The notes below the pieces were generated by a model. The model was not told where the DNA came from. It worked only from the letters and a program-made list of their open reading frames with translations, and did no database searches. DNA of 32,654 nucleotides from Purshia tridentata (taxonomy: Eukaryota; Streptophyta; Magnoliopsida; Rosales; Rosaceae), in NCBI GenBank assembly GCA_003254885.1, contig QANT01000724.1:1-32654 (forward strand), in the 5' to 3' direction. Positions within the stretch are counted from its first letter, which is position 1, and the number at the start of each line of letters is the position of its first letter. A program made the translations under genes and the position numbers. This document shows, one piece after another, positions 22,390-32,654 of this stretch.

Positions 22390-22425
22390 ACAAGTGGGAA
22401 TGGTAATCAGTTTTGTTAGGGCCTT

Positions 22426-22465
22426 GGAGAGCCTCTCAATGTTGCGAGTTATTAGGACCTCCTCC
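22426..22465 (-). promoter_or_regulatory. Conserved INH promoter block, INH3 copy
   Basis: The plus strand reads GGAGAGCCTCTCAATG, then TTGCGAGTTATTAGGACC, then TCCTCC. The dyad GAGAG-C-CTCTC is perfect. It lies 136 bp upstream of the INH3 ATG. Confidence 0.6.
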
Positions 22466-22914
22466 TAATTGACAAGTACAACTGCACCACCTATGTTCAT
22501 TTTTAACCACTTCAACAAGGTTATTTAATTTGTTCCTCCAAATTCATTGCTTAAATCAATGCATATATATATAGAGTAATGTGGTAAGAAACCAAATTTT
22601 TGGTATCGATCACATATATATGGCATGATGTGTACATGTGATCGACTTAGTTACGAATTACGCTCTCAATCGTCTTCTAATTAAGTTTAATTAGCAAGAA
22701 ATCAATGAGAGAACAGAATACATACTTATGTATATTAATTATAAAACTTATCTGTCAATTAAAAATTTGGCACATTGATCATTCTAATTAGGATGTAATG
22801 CCAGATTAATAATATATGTACAAATTAATGATATGAATATCTAACTAGCTAGAGCTATTAATTAATGTTGCTACACGCATGCGATTAAATTAAGACGTAC
22901 GAGAAGATGGAGGA
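22466..22914. other. Spacer between INH3 and INH4
   Basis: About 450 bp, the shortest inhibitor spacer. No gene. It contains the INH4 3' flank words AATTTGGCACATTGATCATT and AGGATGTAATGC, which match the region after INH3 (near 21580). Confidence 0.55.
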
Positions 22915-23487
22915 TCAGTTATAAGCCGCTAAAACCTTGATGATGGACAATACATTATCGCATAACTGGCGAAAGCCTTGGTTCTTGGATGTCATCTCAG
23001 TTTTCTGTCCTTGGAGCGATACATCACAGAAATCAGCATCACCAATTGCAACATTCACCCATTTTTCGACATCATCGTAGGCCTTTCTTGACAATGTAGC
23101 AGTGGTGTCATCAAGCATCTCATTCGCGTCCGAGTAATGTGCTGTGCAGTCTGAGAACCCCTGCTGAACTGCCAGGTCTAAACTACTCATGCTATCTATC
23201 ATCACACTCCTTAGGTGCTGCTCGATGCTCAATGCATTTGCGGCTGCAACCCTAATTGCTATGTAGCCCAGCCCCGTAAGGTCGGCTCCCATGCTATTTG
23301 GGTCATTTTTCAATGTAGAGATGCACAGATCCTTGTGAGCCGAATGTTGGCATGCCTCTTCAATTAACTTCATATTGATGTCCGTGTCAGCAGCAGCAGC
23401 AGAAGCAGCAAGAACAACAACAACTTGTTGTTCTAGTACACGCAAGGTTGAGAGGACAAGCCAAAATGTTGCTGCAATAGGCTTCAT
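22915..23487 (-). CDS. INH4: pectinesterase/invertase-inhibitor family protein
   Basis: A single exon of 190 codons. A hydrophobic signal segment (about 1-33, Val/Ala-rich) precedes a PMEI-type domain with C46/C55 and C114/C154 plus the shared C176. Motifs NDPNS, ADLTGL, KAYDDVEKWVNVAI and KNQGFRQLC match the neighbours; INH1 is its closest relative. The open frame continues 45 codons upstream (to 23622), but that extension crosses the predicted TATA region and conserved promoter block. The MKP start at 23487, aligned with the paralogues, is therefore preferred. A CAG/CAA-rich stretch encodes the Ala/Val segment near the cleavage site. Confidence 0.91.
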   Translation of the reverse strand: MKPIAATFWLVLSTLRVLEQQVVVVLAASAAAADTDINMKLIEEACQHSAHKDLCISTLKNDPNSMGADLTGLGYIAIRVAAANALSIEQHLRSVMIDSMSSLDLAVQQGFSDCTAHYSDANEMLDDTTATLSRKAYDDVEKWVNVAIGDADFCDVSLQGQKTEMTSKNQGFRQLCDNVLSIIKVLAAYN

Positions 23488-23557
23488 TATTCTTCTTCTT
23501 CTTTTTCTTCCTTTCAATTGGTTGATTGCAATGAACGCTAATGACCACGTACTATGA

Positions 23558-23570
23558 ATTACTATAAAGA
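23558..23570 (-). promoter_or_regulatory. INH4 TATA-like box
   Basis: CATCTTTATAGTA on the minus strand, about 75 bp upstream of the chosen ATG. Confidence 0.45.
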
Positions 23571-23608
23571 TGTGGAGGAATGCATAAGTGGGAATAGTGA
23601 TTAATTGA

Positions 23609-23645
23609 GTTGAGCAACTCAATGTTGCGATTTATAAGGACCTCC
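23609..23645 (-). promoter_or_regulatory. Conserved INH promoter block, INH4 copy (partial)
   Basis: The plus strand reads CAACTCAATGTTGCG, then ATTTATAAGGACCTCC. The right part is a near-perfect match to the other copies, while the GAGAGCCTCTC dyad has decayed. It lies 122 bp upstream of the ATG. Confidence 0.55.
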
Positions 23646-25932
23646 ATCTATCAGTTTATCCCTTCCATCCTATGGTATGCAGCTTATGGTGAATATAGGC
23701 AGGGAAATTACAAAATTAGGCCCATTACATGGTTTACTTTCCTTAGTAATTAGGTCTCTAGTCAAACCAAAAACCCCCTTGAGCCTTCAGATAAGGCACA
23801 TTATCCAGTATTAGGCTTATGAATGCAGCCAAAGTAGGCTTGGACCATCCTCAGAAGTTAGGCCCATAGAAAAATAATCGAAAAAAATAATCTAAAAAAA
23901 AATAATTAAAATAAACTGATTTTGGGAACATTAGTTAGTGTATATAATAATTTCTCCAAAAAAAAAAAAAATTGTATATAATGATTTTGACGTATACAGT
24001 AAGAGGGTAGCAAGAAGCATCCAAAAGAAAGGCTCTGCCAAAACAGAACAAAATTAAGCGGCATTCTGTGTATTGTATAGTAATAAGTCTTACCGAAATG
24101 GATGAGATTATAGTGACAGTCTTATTGAATTGGGTGGGTTTGGGTTTTGAAAGTGGGTGGGTGGGTTTTATTGAATTGTAATTGAAATAAAAATGGTGAG
24201 GGAAAGAGAAGGAGAAGAATACGAGGAAGAGGAAGTTTCGTATTGTGATGGGGTAGTTGGGTTTGGATATATATTGGTTTTAATAGTGGCTTTGCGATTT
24301 GACTTCCTCTGCACTACTCTGAACGCAGAGTTTTATATATAGACCAGCATTATTTGTTTATAGTTTGCTTATCAGTAACCACAAAACAATTCAATATTAG
24401 AGGTATATTGTCCGCATAAAGTTTAATTAAGAGCATACGTAAAGCTAGCTAGGGTTACAATATGGCAGTGGACCAGCTATAATATATAGTTCCCTTTGAT
24501 CAACTTGGATCACACATTCTATCTCATCCAGAACAAGTATATTATCATATATAAAATAAGATGACTAGGCAACAAAACAAAGCATATATTATATATATAT
24601 ATATATATGTGTGTGTATATCCTTAACACTCCCTCCACCAAAATTGCAAACAAAGAAGCTTTCATGATCAACTTGTTTCTAAACCACCCGATGCACATGC
24701 ATACTTTGAAGGCATTAAATTTCATTTAATGTGTGTGTGTGTATGTGTTGGTAGGTATAAATATAATGAATGCATTCATGATAAGTGAATCAGTAGCCTA
24801 CCCAAACTGTCACCCTCTTCAATTCTACTTCCGAATAACTCAGTCATTCACTCACAGAAATTGAATGCATTCAATTTCAATTAATTTGTATGAAGCATAC
24901 CGCCCTTTCGCCCAATTAATGTGACCGACAACCGACTTGCTTTGGTTTCATGCTCTCTTTAATATTGGGGGTGGTGTCTTCTTCACTTCATGCAAACTAG
25001 TTACAATTTTTTAAAATTAACAAAAAATTAAACCTTAAATTAAAGTAAATGCATCTTTGATTTTATATATATAATTGAAAATATTACAATAATAGTGTGG
25101 TATAATGACGCAATTACACTTACTCAAAAAGTCCGATTCGTGCGGATTCACTATACATAGTATTTGAATATAAATGTAATTAAAAAATCATATTGATGAG
25201 GGACGCATTTGGTAATAAACATAATAACGAAAATTTGATACCATACAGGAATTGAATGAAAGAGAAACGCTAGGAGTTGGTATTCAACTGACCAAAACAG
25301 GTCAAACTATATATAAGCACATAGAGTCAGTCTAACATTAATGAGTACAGTGTATCACATTTTTTTTTGTTTTTAAGAAAATCTGTTTCAAACTTTTCTC
25401 TTAAGTTAAATTGTACCGACATGATTAGAGATCTCAAGCATTCATATGATAGATAAGTGGAGAAAATCTCTTCACTTATTGCCAATTACATTTGAGTATG
25501 ATGCTTTATCCTTGCCTTTACAATATGTACATAACTTAAAAAGTAGACCCCACTTTAAAGCATAGTACAATAGAAGCAATCTGACGTTATTGATTGAATT
25601 AATTTTCTTTTTTCTACTCAATCAATAACTAACAACTTAATAAGAGAGGCTCACTTGTACAAAACACCATATTATTATATTATAATGAATGAGATCACAA
25701 ATTAAATTTCGATCACTTAATTAGGAATTTAGGACCCATAAAAGTCAAATAAAATCAAATAAAAGAATTTCTTGTGCTCAACCTTTTAGGAAAAAGCCAA
25801 AGACCAACTCAGAAATCAAAGCACTCTCCTCTGGTCCTCTACATATAGTCTACACGCCCACAACAAGGCCAAGCACAAAAAAAGAAACTGAGAAATAAAT
25901 AGAGAAGACCAACAGAAACAGAGTCAGAAAAG
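23646..25932. other. Intergenic DNA between INH4 and the epoxide hydrolase
   Basis: Divergent upstream region shared by the two genes. It contains short A-rich runs, an AT microsatellite passing into GT repeats (about 24585-24618), and a GT run near 24731. No gene is recognised. The last 80-90 bp are purine-rich (AAGAAACTGAGAAATAAATA) and form the likely 5' leader of the epoxide hydrolase. Confidence 0.5.
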
Positions 25933-27671
25933 ATGGAGAGAATTGAGCACACAAGAGTGAGCACAAACGGCATAAACATGCACATAGCGTCAATTGGGCC
26001 AGCGACAGGTCCAGTGGTGCTGTTCCTCCATGGCTTCCCAGAGCTCTGGTACTCATGGCGTCACCAGCTCCTTTCCCTTTCATCCCTTGGCTACCGTTGC
26101 ATAGCCCCAGACCTTCGAGGCTTTGGTGAAACCGACGCACCACCCTCCCCGGCGTCCTACACGGCCATGCACATAGTGGGGGATCTCATAGGCCTTCTTC
26201 ACCATCTGGGTATTGACCAGGTCTTCTTGGTTGGCCATGACTGGGGCGCTGTCATGGCCTGGTGGTTCTGTTTATTTAGGCCTGACCGGGTCAAGGCCTT
26301 GGTCAACATGAGCGTTGCTTTTAATCCCAGGAATCCAAACAGAAAGCCCATCGATGGTTTCAGGGCTTTGTTTGGTGATGATTACTATATTTGCAGGTTT
26401 CAGGTAAGCCAGTTTTTTGTAATTTTTACTTCTGTCTGGATCTGATTGGTAAAGAAATTTGTTGTGATTTAGGATATGGTATTAAATGGGTCTGATCCCA
26501 ATTGCTTTTTTTTGTTTTCTTTAGTTGAATTATTCATTGCTCTGTTTTAATAAATTATGTTATTTTAGCTTCTTCTTTTTTTCTTTCCCATGGGTGAAGC
26601 AGAGCTTGAAGATTAAGATTGTAGATGAATCTCAATTCTCAAAAGTAGTATAAGCTTTGATTGATAATCCCACTTGCTTCACTGTAGTAAATGGGTAACT
26701 GTTTAAAACTAAATTGGTTTGCCATTTTCTGCCTTCCCTGTTGTGGATGCGTATGTATGTGTTTAACAAAGTTAATTACCAATTTGTTTTTTCAATAGAC
26801 CTAACATAAAAAGGGCTTTTGTTCTTTGAACCTAATTCTTTGGTACACCAATGACAAGGCTAGTTGTTTTTCATGTTATTGACTCTATTTGTGATGCTTG
26901 AAACAGTTTGAGATTAATGAGTTCAACCACTTCATACTTTTGCCAGTATCACTGTAAAGATTTGTAGAACACTTGTAAGAAATCGTTTAATGATATCATA
27001 CCTATTCATTGTCAAGATGTTAAGTTTGTTTTCTTCTTGATCATTTTAAGGCATAGCTCTTGTTACTCAAATCATTGTGATATAGGAACCTGGAGAGGCC
27101 GAAGACGATTTTGCTGGTGATGATACTGCAGCGATACTAAAAAAGTTTCTTGCCGGTCGCAATCCAAAGCCTCCATGTATACCCAAAGAAGTAGGATTCA
27201 GAGGTTTGAAAGCTCCAGAAACCTTGCCCCCTTGGCTGTCAGAAGAAGATGTTAATTATTTTGCCAGCAAATTCAGCAAGACGGGATTCACTGGAGGATT
27301 GAACTATTATCGAGCTTTGGACTTGTATGTTCATACCATCTTGAATTGGTCTTCATACTTTATTAACTTTTTTTTTCCTTAGATCATAAATTGTAATTCT
27401 GAATGCAATTCTTGTTTGTTGCAGAACCTGGGAGCTTACAGCACCATGGACTGGGGTACAAATCAAAGTACCAGTTAAGTTTATTGTGGGCGACCTGGAC
27501 ATCACCTATAATATCCCTGGTATCAAGGAATATATTCATAATGGAGGCTTCAAGAAACAGGTGCCATTTTTGCAAGATGTAGTTGTAATTGAAGGAGCAG
27601 CTCACTTCATCAACCAAGAAAAAGCTGATGAAATCAGTGCTCATATATGTGACTTCATCAAGAAGTTTTGA
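25933..27671 (+). CDS. Soluble epoxide hydrolase, alpha/beta-hydrolase fold
   Basis: Exons 25933-26403, 27086-27324 and 27425-27671 join to 318 codons plus stop, the usual size for plant soluble epoxide hydrolases. These enzymes open epoxides of fatty acids (cutin and oxylipin routes) to diols, normally in the cytosol or peroxisome. Seen in the sequence: oxyanion motif HGFPE (33-37), nucleophile D103 in GHDWGA, lid tyrosines Y152 (in YYICRFQ) and Y231/Y232 (in LNYYRALD), the acid D262 in GDLDITY and the base H297 in GAAHF. The ATG has a good context (AAAAGATGG). Introns are 682 and 100 bp with GT/AG ends. There is no signal peptide. Nothing links it functionally to the PME/inhibitor cluster. 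Confidence 0.94.
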
Positions 27672-29516
27672 TTTTCATTAGCTAGATCAGCTAAATTAGG
27701 TACCAATATGCTTGCTGCTCCAATAGGTTTGGCCACACGGCCCACACCACATATTGGCTTGCAGGTAGGGTTAATGTTGTCTGAAAAAGTGTGTGGCCAT
27801 ATCTAGTCGCACTTCTTGGCTTAATGTTTTCTGCTTGTTTAATTGTCCTGTCCCCCAAATAATGTAGTAATAAAATGCAGAGCTCGTTCTATCTTTCCAT
27901 TATTGTGATTAAACTCCTAATTATCGTTCTATGTATGTATTAGTAAGTATCAGCGAGAGCTGTTTTAGCTGCATCCATGCTTTACAACATCGGTAAGTCA
28001 TAGTTTTGAACTGCCATGGATGTCACTTAATTGCGTTTTCCATTGCAGACGGTTAAAGCGACTGGTGAGTACCCTTTTAAAGTCAGGCATTTGCAATTCA
28101 TTAAATAAAGGAATAATTAGAAATAAATCTAATTTTGAAGGGTCATTCGGACTAAAATCATATAGAAATTTAAATTAATACTTAAATTCAATTTTTTAGA
28201 CTGAAGTTAAAAGACCTTTTAAAATTTTAACTCATATTATCTCTTAAAATTAAGATAATCAATATAAATTAATTTTAAAAATTATGAAAGATAATATTTA
28301 TTCAGACATTTTTAATTAATAGATTCAAGATTATCTAAATTTATATTTTTAAATTTGAAATAATAAATGATAATATCCATTTATATTATATAATAATAAA
28401 AATATATTAACTCATAAAATATAATCAAACGAGAAAAAAAAATTATATATATATATAGATGCATTTTAATTGTACTAATATTTGGGTTGGTATATATATA
28501 TATATATATTTATTCGAGCTGCTTCATTTCTTGAGTTTTGAGGGTAAATTCCATCTTTTCAGCTCATCTCCTCCAAGGGTATAGAATGGATTTGATAGAG
28601 GCGTTATGTTAGAGTTTAGCTCTGAGATTTTGAGCTCGATTGATTAGTACAATTAAAATTTATTTACAAACCAAAATCAATCATTCGTTTGGTGCAGTTA
28701 AATTTCATAATTAATTATAGAATAATATAATAATATTATGATAATACTATGATAATATTAAAATTTACATATCATTAATTTTAAGATAATATTCCATATT
28801 TTTTAAATATATTAAAAATATCTGAATAATATTTTTAAACCTTAGTCAAAAATAAAAAAGTATTAAAGTATTAATTTAAGAGAAAAAAAAAATAGACCTG
28901 CTTATAAATCACTCTTAAATAAAAGCTCTTAAATAAAAGCCCGTCCTCATTTATACATCAGATGGGCCACTTTTAAGGAAAGAAGCTATGAAGTCAAACC
29001 GAGTAAGAATAAAAACTCAATATGAGATACACATCAATTTGGTACTCTCTTCATCGTTAAACCACGAGTGATTGGATTTGTTCAAGCAACAGTGTTTATG
29101 ACTGGCAGTGGTAAAAGGGATTAGGCACCACAAACGAGCTTTACGAGTTTCATTGAGTTCAAACAAAGAATATGCTTGAACTTAAGTCCAATCTTAAAGC
29201 TGTGCTCCGTAGTCTTTTTCCTAAGAAGATTTATTCGCAAATCGTTTCATAGTCTTCATAAATTAATCAAAGTAACATAATTAATATGAAGTTGAATTTA
29301 TAACCATGACACAATCGAACAAAATCTCAAAATATATGATGCATTAATGCAAGTACCCATCAATCCTTCAAACAACTAAATATCCTGCTCTTGAAACAAA
29401 AATATTCATAGGGAAATATGGATGAAGATAAGCTATAGGTAACATGAAAGTTCCAGAAAGAACAGAAAAGTGAATAACCACAACTGAAAAGCGGCAGACA
29501 AATCCATTTGCATCGC
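27672..29516. other. Intergenic DNA between the epoxide hydrolase and eL18
   Basis: The first few hundred bases are probably the epoxide hydrolase 3' UTR. Beyond 28080 the sequence is extremely AT-rich with TA microsatellites (28446-28460, 28490-28508) and AATATTATNATAAT repeats near 28720, typical of decayed transposon DNA. I see no coding region. Confidence 0.5.
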
Positions 29517-31110
29517 TTAAACACGGAAACCCTTGCTGTTTCTTTTCCCTCTAGCCTTCTCAAATTTCCTACCCCTTGATCGTACATAGGGTTTGGTGTG
29601 GCTGTGAGGCACTCCAGGTGCTGGACCAAAATGCTTGACAGCTTCACGAGCATTCTTGCGTCCTCTTAGAAGAACCTGCAGGAAGATCAATGTTTTAACT
29701 CGGCTATATCCTTTTATTGAAAATTTTCTTTAACATGGAAAAGGATCATTAGGAAAGAAAAAAAGCCTCTTTGAATCCATTGGATAGATTCATTATGAAC
29801 ATAAATCAACCTTGGGCAATGACTTTCTCATAAAATAAATTATTCATAATCTTAGAATGAACAAGATAATTTCCACAAACACAAGATAGAAAAAACCAAG
29901 ACCAGAAGATAGGTCAAATTCTCCTCTCCACTATTTTTTGAAACAAAACAGACACTACACTTGCAACTTCATGATGGCTACAATTCATCTTCAGCATAAT
30001 ACACTTCTACTGTGAAAACACCAACAACTCCTTAGTGATACACCACAATTAAATCGACCAATAAGCAAAACTTCTGTAAGCAATCCACTACACCCTCAAA
30101 CACCAGCCAATACCAAACTACTGCCCACCTCTTCCCCAAAACATTTCCCATAACCGCCAAAGTCAACCAAAACCCAATCACATCCATTTCTGTAAACCTA
30201 GTTTCATACATTAACTACAAGTTCTAACATTAGCCTATGGTTGTTGGCAGTGTCATAATTTAAAGGACTATACTCCTAGGCAATTGTTGTGTACATATGA
30301 AAGCTAAAGAGCACAACTGAAATAGCAAATCCAACCAAAGTATTAGAAACAGAGACGACCCAAATCACAATTTTGAATGTCATTCAGCAAACTCAACAGC
30401 CATGTTACACAAATTGACACTAAATATGAGCTTATAGAGTTTGCAATTTGCAGTTCAGCAAGAGCAAAGAATAAACAAGTAAAATGGCGAAAGATATACC
30501 GTGTTCTGGCCAAGAGGAGCTCTGAGAGCCAGCTGGTCAAATGTCAAGCACTCTCCGCCGGCCTTCTCAATCCGAGCTCTGGCAGTTTCAGTGAACCTCA
30601 GCGCAGTCACTTTCAATGCTGGGACTTCGTAAACCCGAATGTCATCGGTCACAGTCCCCACAAGCACGGCAATCTTGTCCCCCTTGCCTTCCATGTATCG
30701 GATCAATCTAGAGAGCGAGAGAGGGGCCTTGTTCACCTTGCTCATGAAAAGCCGCTTCAGAATCACCGCATTGAACTTGCTCCCAGTCCTCCGTACAAGA
30801 AACCGATACAGCTGAAACACAGATGAGTAGATTATAAATCCACTATACGTAAATAAAATTACCCAAAACACAAACCAAAAGTAGATGATACAAATATTAT
30901 TCACAACCCTTAATACCTTCACGAGGAGTTTGAGGTAGATATCATCGGACTTTGGGGCGGTACGCTTTGTCTTCTTGCTCTTGCCACCGGCGACCAAATC
31001 GATTCCCTGCGCACATAAAGAAAAGGGAAAAGCATAGTTACAGCTAAAGTGTGAGAAAAAAAATGGAGATGCGGTTGTTAGGGTTTGGATGCAGAGTGGA
31101 AAATTACCAT
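29517..31110 (-). CDS. RPL18: 60S ribosomal protein eL18
   Basis: Exons 31110-31108 (only the ATG), 31006-30917, 30811-30500 and 29675-29517 give exactly 187 residues, the normal eL18 length. eL18 is a structural protein of the large cytosolic ribosomal subunit. Conserved parts are the start [82 protein letters not shown] and the basic C terminus. Introns are 101, 105 and 824 bp, all GT/AG. Translation frames run through intron 2 and look like one longer protein ([11 protein letters not shown] segment), but this is intronic. The intron directly after the start codon and the nearby telo-boxes are typical of plant ribosomal protein genes. Confidence 0.97.
31079..31086 (-). promoter_or_regulatory. 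Telo-box in intron 1 of eL18
   Basis: AAACCCTA on the minus strand, inside the intron that follows the ATG. In plants telo-boxes near the transcription start are known to act with site II elements in ribosomal protein genes. Confidence 0.6.
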
Positions 31111-31153
31111 TGCGGCTCCTTGATGCTCTTGAGACAGAAGAAAGGGTTCTTTC

Positions 31154-31161
31154 TAGGGTTT
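31154..31161 (-). promoter_or_regulatory. Telo-box in the eL18 5' leader
   Basis: AAACCCTA on the minus strand, 44-51 bp upstream of the ATG, in the expected 5' UTR. Confidence 0.65.
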
Positions 31162-31198
31162 ATTTGCTCGAGGGAAGCCAAGCTTGTGTTCAACCTAT

Positions 31199-31211
31199 GT
31201 TATTATATAAA
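31199..31211 (-). promoter_or_regulatory. eL18 TATA-like box
   Basis: GTTTATATAATAA on the minus strand, about 90-100 bp upstream of the ATG and just upstream of the telo-box. Confidence 0.45.
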
Positions 31212-31248
31212 CGGGGCTTTTTCTTTGAAGGCTGCGGTTGAAGGGCTT

Positions 31249-31266
31249 TTGGGCTTTTAGGCCCAA
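31249..31266 (-). promoter_or_regulatory. Paired site II (TGGGCY) elements of eL18
   Basis: The minus strand reads TTGGGCCTAAAAGCCCAA, an inverted pair of TGGGCY/RGCCCA elements (TCP-factor sites in growth-related genes). It sits upstream of the TATA-like box, as in many plant ribosomal protein promoters. Confidence 0.65.
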
Positions 31267-32654
31267 ACAAAAATATGACTTATGGTTATTTTGACTTGTA
31301 AACCCCACATGAAACATTTAACATACAATTTAAATGTATGAGCGAATGGTGACTGATTGGCTTCTTTTTTTTTTTTTTTTTAGTAAACTACTCTTAAGCC
31401 ACAAATGACTCCCCTATATAGCCTTAAACCATCGCATTTAGTTTGTTTATTTTAAAGCCATTATCTTTTACTTAAAAAGTCCAAACAAAGAAAGCACTGA
31501 TGTTGACTCTCTTTCTCTCCTCTGGCACTCACCCACTTACTCACTCTGTCATTTCTGCAAAACAACCGCACACACACACCCAAGAGGATCTCCGTCAATG
31601 GCGATTGCATCTCCATCCGGTCCAACCTTCTAAACCTCTTTTTGCCGCAATCGCACAGAGTCACCATCACCCTTCACTCGCTTCCCTTCCATTTGTGCTG
31701 GCACTCCCCGAGCCAAACCTCACCCCCACCTCGTCGACTCACCCTCTCAACTTGGCTAAACTCATACAGGCCTTCCGGTGCCAGAAAATCAGCTCCAAGA
31801 ATTTTTGATTTTCTTTCTAGGCTTTGATGCATATTTGCCATGGAACAGTGGAGGTGAGTGAATACCAAGGGAAGACAATGGGGGAGGGAAAGGGTGAAGT
31901 TTCCTTTTTTATTTTTATAAATCATTAAAGCTAAATATTAGGTAGTGGATAAATATATAGCACCAGGAATGAGGACATGAAGCATGGAAGGACCAAAATG
32001 GTGACGACAAATCAGTCAGCCATGGCACAGCTAAAGGAGACAATGGGGAGGGGATAGGTCATTAAATCTCAGTATTGAATGCTAGATAAATTATAAATAT
32101 AAATTGGTTTATTAAAATATAGCACCATTTCAACCATTGGATCTTTTTTAATGGTCAAAATTAAAAGCCTTGGATAAGCTAGAACAAAAAGCCTGGTAGA
32201 GGATCAGGCCCTTTCAATGAATCCAAGCATTTCAAATGGATTCAAGAAAGCCTTTCCTGAGCCCTTTATTTGCTTGAAAATTTAAATTGCTTTGCTTTGT
32301 GTTTGCCTTAGCTTTATATGCCTTTTTACTCTTTTTTGTTGGGCCTTTCTTTTTTATCTCTCAACTTTTAGGAAGAACAAAATACGAAATTGTGCGTATT
32401 TGGTAAGCAAAGACCAATTTCTAAAGTGTAACTCTTATTGAGTTGTCAAGAGTTACACCTTTAAAGTGTAATTCTTTCATTTTTAAAATGCAATTCTTAT
32501 TGAGTTAATTTAGTTTTGAATTTTTGTTGAGTTACACTTTGGTCTAATTTTTTTTTTGTTCTAACGTCATATGTCAAGAGTTACACTTTATAATTTCATA
32601 GAATTACACTTTATTTAATTTTTTTTCTTAAGAATTTTTTGTTTTTATATATTT
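31267..32654. other. Intergenic DNA upstream of eL18
   Basis: Contains a T run (31363-31381) and a GC-richer stretch (31500-31800) with overlapping ORFs on both strands that match no family I know. The last 250 bp are AT-rich with repeated AAGTGTAAYTC words in both orientations. No gene is called. Confidence 0.45.
32421..32620. repeat. Inverted and direct repeats of GTGTAACTCTT
   Basis: GTGTAACTCTT at 32426-32436 pairs perfectly with AAGAGTTACAC at 32448-32458 around an 11-base loop. Related words (AAAGTGTAATTCTT, GAGTTACACTTT, AAGAGTTACACTTT, GAATTACACTTT) recur to about 32615. It may be the edge of a foldback transposon that continues beyond the window. Confidence 0.5.

Noticed and set aside
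23488-23622. 45-codon N-terminal extension of INH4
   Set aside because: It crosses the TATA-like box and conserved promoter block, and the paralogues all start at the MKP methionine.
30455-30997. Continuous 180-codon frame combining eL18 exons with a hydrophobic segment (a possible membrane protein)
   Set aside because: The hydrophobic part is intron 2 read through; GT/AG splicing gives an exact 187-residue eL18.
31500-31808. 102-codon ORF rich in His, Pro and Leu upstream of eL18
   Set aside because: No domain recognised and overlapping ORFs exist on both strands; composition alone is not enough to call a gene, though a pseudogene fragment cannot be excluded.
1-32654. tRNA, rRNA, snRNA or CRISPR features
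   Set aside because: I saw no tRNA cloverleaf boxes, no plant snRNA upstream element and no regularly spaced repeat array; a covariance-model scan was not possible, so small RNA genes could be missed.

Overview
This is plant nuclear DNA: AT-rich, with spliced genes, TA microsatellites and transposon debris. It is probably from a woody eudicot. I lean towards Rosaceae (Prunus or a relative) from the general look of the repeats and proteins, but that is an inference without a database search. I can model nine protein-coding genes, with splice sites placed by eye on GT/AG signals and conserved protein sequence.

Layout. 1-228: end of a hAT-like non-autonomous element. 2297-5322 (minus): type I pectin methylesterase PME-A, three exons. 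5737-6158: fold-back MITE upstream of PME-A. 7611-8634: complete solo LTR with a perfect 5-bp target duplication. 9052-10827 and 14969-16932 (plus): PME-B and PME-C, tandem paralogues with the same single intron position. PME-C has a 217-bp tandem duplication just upstream. 17713-23487 (minus): four tandem single-exon genes of the pectinesterase/invertase-inhibitor family (INH1-INH4), with shared promoter and 3' flanking sequence. 25933-27671 (plus): soluble epoxide hydrolase, three exons. 29517-31110 (minus): ribosomal protein eL18, four exons, the first coding exon being only the ATG. The rest is AT-rich intergenic DNA.

How the genes relate. PMEs remove methyl esters from cell-wall homogalacturonan, and PMEI-family proteins block PMEs (or, for some members, acid invertases). 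About 21 kb therefore holds three apoplastic PMEs next to four candidate inhibitors. Both groups grew by local duplication: PME-B/PME-C share their exon structure, a relict PME-C-type promoter lies downstream of PME-C, and the INH genes were copied with their flanks. The most unusual points are this PME/inhibitor neighbourhood, the conserved block shared by the four INH promoters, the degenerate processing linker of PME-B, and the 217-bp repeat at the PME-C promoter. The epoxide hydrolase and eL18 genes are ordinary neighbours.
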